A stretch of DNA of 64,000 nt from Bactericera cockerelli (taxonomy: Eukaryota > Arthropoda > Insecta > Hemiptera > Triozidae), in NCBI GenBank assembly GCA_024516035.1, contig CM044961.1:18729374-18793373 (forward strand). Reading direction: 5' to 3'. Shown here piece by piece: positions 60,301 to 64,000 of the stretch (positions are counted from its first letter, which is position 1; each line of letters begins with the position of its first letter). The notes beneath the pieces were generated by a model. That model searched no databases. It was not told where the DNA came from and was given only the letters and a program-made list of their open reading frames with translations. A program made the position numbers and the translations under genes.

Positions 60301-61143
60301 AGTAGATATGCTGTGACTGTGGAGAGAATGACGGGTGAGTAGATATGCTGTGACTGTGGAGAGAATGACGGGTGAGTAGATATGCTGTGACTGTGGGGAG
60401 AATGACGGTGAGTAGATATGCTGTGACTGTGGAGAGAATGACGGGTGAGTAGATATGCTGTGACTGTGGAGAGAATGACGGGTGAGTAGATATGCTGTGA
60501 CTGTGGAGAGAATGACGGGTAAGTAGGTATGCTGTGACTGTGGAGAGAATGACGGGTAAGTAGGTATGCTGTGACTGTGGAGAGAATGACGGATAGAGAA
60601 TGACGGAGAGAAGTACCTACTCACTTGATTTGATTTCTGAGGGCAATGACTTTAAGAGAACAAAGAAGCCTTGGCACCTCCTAAACTAACTCAAAATAAA
60701 TGAATTAAACCTTCCATTTACATAAAGTTGTCTTGGTCGTTGTGATCCCAATGTCACCTATTAAGCCACAGGTTCAAAGCCCGTCCGCGGATTATAAATA
60801 TATTTCGGCATTTTTGACTTGATATTTGCTTTCATATTTGGAACTTTTATTCTGTCTTCCATTTTGGGACAATAGGGCATCAGTACCTAGTTAAAAGTCC
60901 CTCTCAGAAGAGAAAGCACGAGCCACCCAACAAAATGATCTCCTCAACTTACTCGTTAGAACAATGCCAATGAGCATGAAGATCAGCCCGAACGCCGACA
61001 GGGTCTTGGAGCAGTTGTGAGAGATGGGAATGCCTGCCATTGTGAAGGCCAGAAGTTCATGTCCCGAGCGTGGCAGAAGAATGGTCTGGGGAGGCGGGCA
61101 GTGAGGGGGATCCGTACCGTCGACGTTGTAGATGCTTTGAGAC
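54376..61143 (-). CDS. Two-TM protein, TMEM200-like layout; first exon missing
   Basis: Six exons chain on the minus strand: 61143-60953, 60094-59786, 59154-59014, 56697-56589, 55559-55383 and 54631-54376. Every junction keeps phase, giving about 393 residues. Two membrane segments flank a Thr-rich loop: TLSAFGLIFMLIGIVLTITA and KILGPACILIALLMWTLSVV. After KRSRENVGARI come Cys-containing HCPLHGDFF and SCFPCWKK, then a long Ser/Pro-rich cytoplasmic tail (SSRFRTLSLDVSTLNSAPP, TPPRLQSAPSVRVTTPEI). Two close membrane segments plus a long disordered tail resemble TMEM200-type proteins. That is inference from layout and the KxLGP motif before TM2. The fifth exon has a weak donor (CAG then GTTATT). 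The exon upstream of 61,143 is not found. Two acceptors are tandemly duplicated. Confidence 0.75.
54628..54908 (-). repeat. 140-bp tandem duplication at a splice acceptor
   Basis: The sequence CTGGAGCTGAGGAATTGAAT and the following 120 bp occur twice, offset by 140 bp (acceptor-adjacent base at 54,631 and at 54,771). On the minus strand each copy ends in AATTCCTCAG then CTCCAG. The acceptor of the last exon of the two-TM gene is therefore present twice. Confidence 0.92.
55100..55345 (+). repeat. Dispersed repeat beginning CTAGCGGGCTG
   Basis: The start CTAGCGGGCTGTCGCCCGC, the middle AAGCTACCTACCAAATTCAG and the end with CAGTGGTCAGTGGTCAGTGAG then ATTTATATATTAAGATTAG form a type common in arthropod genomes. 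A related start lies at 39,789. No coding content. Confidence 0.55.
56100..56300 (-). mobile_element. tRNA-derived SINE, family D
   Basis: On the minus strand GTGACTAGCACACTGGCACG and CTGGTTCGATCCCTCGC (B box) are followed by AAGTTCTTCTCTGTATTGGA and GACCAGTGGCGGCATTACGA. The tail phrase also appears at 25,745-25,800 and AAGTACAGAACTTGCTGTTC at 26,070 is similar. Confidence 0.65.
56376..56578 (+). mobile_element. tRNA-derived SINE, family B, copy 1
   Basis: The head TCCCGGTAGCTCAGTGGTAT carries the A box and GTGGGTTCGAAACCC the B box. The body has CTCCCATTTGGGGATTTTTA, CACATAATAATATGTCTTGG and TATAAATAAGGCGATA, and the end is an (ATT)n tail. The inverted copy at 62,318-62,526 has the same body and tail. 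It ends 11 bp from the exon at 56,589 of the two-TM gene. Confidence 0.88.
57060..57235 (-). mobile_element. Degraded 5S-derived SINE
   Basis: The phrases GGATTCGCTGGGCAAAAACC, TTCACCCCACCCAGCTTGAG and ATGACCATGGGTGGATTTGA follow the family body in order with many changes. The head is barely recognisable. Confidence 0.55.
57910..58857 (+). CDS. Intronless coiled-coil protein, nested in an intron
   Basis: An ATG at 57910 opens 315 codons without interruption. Nearly the whole protein is predicted coiled coil by heptad-like Leu/Ile spacing (VIKKLKVEKDQALCENQVLQ, LKNETDRLKSCLSSKNKEIV, LEEHVAKLEMITNEKNKFIC). It has about 15 Cys, unusual for a coiled coil, and a short non-coiled C-terminus with DDCLICTIERCN. 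The layout resembles centrosome or sperm-tail proteins such as Cep135/TSGA10, but no specific motif proves this. It lies inside the intron between exons 59014 and 56697 of the minus-strand two-TM gene. AATAAA at 58,975 gives a short 3'UTR. It is probably a lineage-specific gene, perhaps testis-biased (inference). Confidence 0.8.
   Translation: MSPNFDAVRIVIKKLKVEKDQALCENQVLQNGLNQTKKSIRHLECVNDQLILELETSDETERKLKNETDRLKSCLSSKNKEIVCLQKLNNEIEELEEAICQSKSNLCCVNKRNAKLEEHVAKLEMITNEKNKFICHLEQSMADLDSEVCKMKDAIEHLLEENRCLKLDSKNCGHDVQTAIQYLESLGAKQEVCECTKRKLQEQIKLVQRTLDCNHDALLREKALNSELHLQINIFQNQKNKLNLENLDLHQRNRKAIVKIASSNKRLKRCQRKYYQLEREYQNFKNFIEDFKTEFVANIQDDCLICTIERCNTNE
59500..59685 (+). repeat. Interspersed repeat family R, 3' fragment
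   Basis: GTCAAATTTCAAGTCTAGCT, GAGATATTTTGGTTTACAGA and AGACTGAAACTTCGG match the right part of the copies at 4,838 and 25,180. Confidence 0.65.
60085..60600 (-). repeat. 37-bp minisatellite copying a splice acceptor, 14 units
   Basis: Fourteen tandem units of 37 bp (one of 36) start at 60,085 and then every 37 bp. On the minus strand a unit reads TCTACTCACCCGTCATTCTC, then TCCACAG, then TCACAGCATA. The first unit is the real border of the two-TM gene exon (exon starts at 60,094), so every unit carries the same pyrimidine tract and AG. The minus strand has no stop in any frame across the units. Confidence 0.95.
60601..60952. other. Rest of the intron beside the minisatellite
   Basis: This contains a tRNA-like patch (GTCGTTGTGATCCC, CACAGGTTCAAAGCCCGTCC at about 60,735-60,790), possibly another SINE head. 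Nothing else was recognised. Confidence 0.45.
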
Positions 61144-62317
61144 CTGAGGGAGATGCAAACATTATACCTAGGTTCAAAAAAAAATGATGCTCATTGAAAA
61201 CGACGAAATAAGTTTTTTTTTATGATTAAACCACTTTTTTAATTTTAGGAAAAATGTTGAGATAGAGAGTGTACGGGGAAGTTAAAACAAACCCTGGACA
61301 ATATGGATGGGTTTCTGTACGCGTTTCTATGATTGGTTTCTGTGTTTCAGTACAAAAATATGATTAGGGGCCGGTTGAAATAATTAAATGATTACGGTTG
61401 AAATAATTAAATGATAAATCTATCATATATGTATAGGTATGTGGTAAAAAATCAAAAGTGCTCAATAAGCAGATTTCCACAAACTAATTTCTTTTAAACT
61501 TAAGTTAGATTTATGTAATTTTTCCTATGACTTGAATACGTAAAAAATTAAGTGCGACAAACGCCGTGAGCTTGTTCTACGTAAGTTCTGTCCGCAATGG
61601 TTCTGCTTATAAACGTAATAACTTACCATTTACGGTAAAGAAACTTTCGGGAAATCAGCTCTGGTCTAAGGAACTTTAGAGCTGCTTTACCAAGGCATAG
61701 GAGCTTTTTGTACCACTCTCCAACTAAAATGCCACCACTTGGGTAAGACTTCATTTTCCCAAGAGGCAGCATTTTCGGCCACTAGTGATTTTCAAATCTC
61801 TGTTTGCTACGTACTGCTTTGGAATATTCTCAAGTTTAGCCCAATTTTTTTAAAAGACCGAGTATAATTCTTCAATCATAAAAACTACTGAACAAAGTTT
61901 TGTAAAGTTTGAAACTGTCTGTCTGCCGTATTTTGAAAGTTAATCTACAAAAAACACTTTACTTGTAACAATAGGAAAATCGGTGAATTCCTGAAATGAA
62001 GTTTCAAAAGAACGAAAAATGACGCAGTCATGCCTATTCTCTGCGTTTGTATAGGAAACGAGCATTTCAATGGGGACATTTTGTACCGGGTACGTATTTG
62101 TCCACGAGAAGTGTGGAGACGCATTTTGTTAAAGGGTGGGTGGAAAAAAATTGGCGTCACTCGAAAGAGTCTCATGTCCTCACGGTCTGCTAGCAGGTTC
62201 TATGGTCTAGGTAGGACAAGTTGATATTTTGTTCCTTTCGTAAGATCGTTGAGGGATCGTCAAGTTCAGCCTTCGCAATGCAACACCGCGTCTAAAATAG
62301 GAAACGCCACGACATAA

Positions 62318-62526
62318 ATAATAATAATAATATCGCCTTATTTATACTGCCCGAGTAGGACAATTAAAGTCCCATTATTCCAGCAATAAGCTCAAGACAC
62401 ATTATTATGTGGTAAAAATCCCAAATGGGAGGATAACTTGTCATGTCCCGGCTGGGTTTCGAACCCACGACTTCTGGAATCTCTGGATTCACAGAGTGCC
62501 GCCTTTACCACTGAGCTACCGGGACA
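62318..62526 (-). mobile_element. tRNA-derived SINE, family B, copy 2
   Basis: This inverted copy of the element at 56,376 has the same head (TGTCCCGGTAGCTCAGTGGT on the minus strand), B box (GTGGGTTCGAAACCC), body and (ATT)n tail. It is close in sequence to copy 1, suggesting fairly recent activity. Confidence 0.88.
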
Positions 62527-62668
62527 GACGATGAGAAATAGGAAGATGAGAGAATTTTTCTAGAGACGCCTCTGGGTCTACGGCCGCGTCAGACGCTGTG
62601 GCTGGGCACCCAGGAAACAAGCGTGTGTCTCGCATCGCATCGGGCAAAGTGAACCTATCAAAAATACA

Positions 62669-62989
62669 TTAACACATTGAGCCCCAGAGCTGGGTTCGGC
62701 GAGTGAGCACGAGGGATCACAAATTTCAGAACCCAACACTCATACATTGTTCCCAAGGACCACTAGAACCTATATTCCCTCTGAGAAACACATAGAAACG
62801 AATACCATAGAGAGTGCCCAATGCCCATGTCTTCAAAATAAAGGAAGGTCGTGAATACGATATAGAGTACTCAACTACTCATGTCCACAGTCAAATTTTG
62901 GGTGAGGGTCATATAATATATGGTACTCATGTCCTTTGTAAAATGTCAGCTGAGAGTCATATATGGTATTCATGGGCTCAAAGTGTTAA
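62669..62989. mobile_element. piggyBac-like MITE
   Basis: The ends TTAACACATTGAGCCC and GGGCTCAAAGTGTTAA are inverted repeats with one mismatch, each including the TTAA that piggyBac elements duplicate. The 321-bp inside has no coding sequence, only loosely repeated CTCATGTCC motifs. A related left end lies at about 42,899 in the Rab gene. Confidence 0.75.
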
Positions 62990-64000
62990 ACAAGTTAGTG
63001 TTCTGCGGCTGGCCGCGTGACTCAGACGCAGTCGTGAGACGCTTCCGGGGGAATAGTACTTCTTAGGTTACAACCTTAAAGTTCCGCGTCGAAGTCTTGC
63101 TGCCAGCAGACCTCTTTTTTACTTTCTTGTCGATATAGACAATATACAGGGTGTAACAGACTAAATGTAAAATCTCTTAAGAGGTGGTAGTATAGATTAT
63201 TTCCAACCATTAATGTTCTATAACACTTTTGATTTAACTCAGTGGTTCTCGAGATAATATTTTTTTGAATTATTTTTACAAGTCCCCTGCCGCTCGACAA
63301 AGAATGGCATCTAACTCCGTAAATACAGTAGATGAAGCAATAGATTTAACTTTTTCCATAAGATAACAATATTTCACTATTATTTAGACTAGATTTATTC
63401 TTAAAAAGTACACACGTACTGAAAAAAATCGGCAGCAGCGGAAAATTTATCGCGAACATGAAATCCACCTGAAACTTCAGCCGCCATTTTCTCAAAATAC
63501 TGCCCTCATAAAGTATTGGTTTCATTTATGTAAAAACTTGCTTGAAGTCTTATCTTTCATAAAGTATGACACACTTGATATAAAACTTTCATTTTTTATT
63601 GAAACCAAGAGAAATAAAAAAAAAGTCAGTCAGTACTACTAACTGTACCTACTAGGCTACCATCCTACTTTTACCTAGGGAACTAATTTTTTTCTTCAAT
63701 TTGACAAATTATGGTTGCCATTTATTTTCCAACGGCCCAAAAAATTAGCCTCAGTCGATTCATTGATAAGGCTGCGGACTCTTAACTTGGAGGTCACTGG
63801 TTCGAGTCTCAAGTATGGCAAATATTTAGTAAGACGAGTTTGAGCTATTGTGACACCACGATCGTGATTAATTGACCTTAATATTTCAGTATGTATGTAT
63901 GGTTTTATTTGTGGTGAAGCACAAGGCCTCTTCACATTTTTTGTGGGTAGCGCAGCATTACTAAGAGCCTCCTTTACTTTTCGAATTATTCTATTACATT

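Larger units (their letters stand above)
61190..64000. other. Gene-free right end with repeats
   Basis: The missing first exon of the two-TM gene should lie here or beyond the window, but I could not identify it. The region holds SINE family B (62,318), a piggyBac-like MITE (62,669) and an ACAGGGTGTAACAGA repeat end at 63,146. A tRNA-like patch lies at 63,745-63,830 (GATTCATTGATAAGGCTGCG, GGTTCGAGTCTCAAG). Confidence 0.5.

Noticed and set aside
59989..60624. 211-codon minus-strand ORF rich in His-Ser
   Set aside because: It is the 37-bp minisatellite read through without stops; no codon structure beyond the repeat.
1..64000. CRISPR arrays, bacterial operons or ribosome binding sites
   Set aside because: The tandem repeats have no unique spacers, and the genes have introns and polyadenylation signals, so the DNA is eukaryotic.

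Overview
This is a eukaryotic, AT-rich, intron- and transposon-laden window from an arthropod genome. The gene content (pelota, lunapark, VPS28, RAE1, an LHFPL tetraspan, a Rab close to the insect RabX4 type) and the dense SINE and MITE load suggest an insect, and a hemipteran would fit; the sequence alone does not fix the species. No bacterial or viral genes and no CRISPR arrays were seen.

Layout. 0-7.3 kb: repeats, a broken four-exon gene related to TNP2-type transposase proteins (-), and a short exon on the opposite strand. 7.3-10.1 kb: a five-exon LHFPL-type tetraspan gene (+). 11.5-15.0 kb: a complete five-exon pelota gene (-) whose stop codon and 3'UTR come from a tRNA-derived SINE. 18.6-20.0 kb: an intronless lunapark gene (+). 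20-30 kb: gene-poor, with a palindromic double Tc1/mariner element and a retroelement-type nuclease-like ORF. 30.3-31.4 kb: VPS28 (+), preceded by a minisatellite that repeats its start-codon region. 33.6-34.6 kb: RAE1 (+), with two single-base frameshifts. 37.5-44.5 kb: a Rab GTPase (-) with a duplicated exon and a duplicated splice donor. 47.3-49.5 kb: a four-exon multi-pass membrane protein of unknown function (+). 51.4-53.6 kb: a 2.2-kb mariner-type element with terminal inverted repeats of about 450 bp. 54.4-61.1 kb: a two-TM, TMEM200-like gene (-) that carries an intronless coiled-coil gene (+) inside an intron.

The genes do not form a pathway. Pelota (ribosome rescue), lunapark (ER junctions), VPS28 (ESCRT-I), RAE1 (mRNA export) and the Rab are ordinary cellular genes. 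The spliced genes were built by hand from splice signals and exon phases, and all internal junctions keep frame.

The most unusual theme is local tandem duplication at exon boundaries. It occurs five times: at the VPS28 start region, the Rab exon 1 donor, a whole Rab exon, the TMEM200-like last-exon acceptor, and an internal TMEM200-like acceptor copied 14 times. A second theme is SINE diversity: four tRNA-derived families plus a 5S rRNA-derived family are present. One 5S-SINE copy and RAE1 both show apparent homopolymer shortening, so some frameshifts may be sequence errors.
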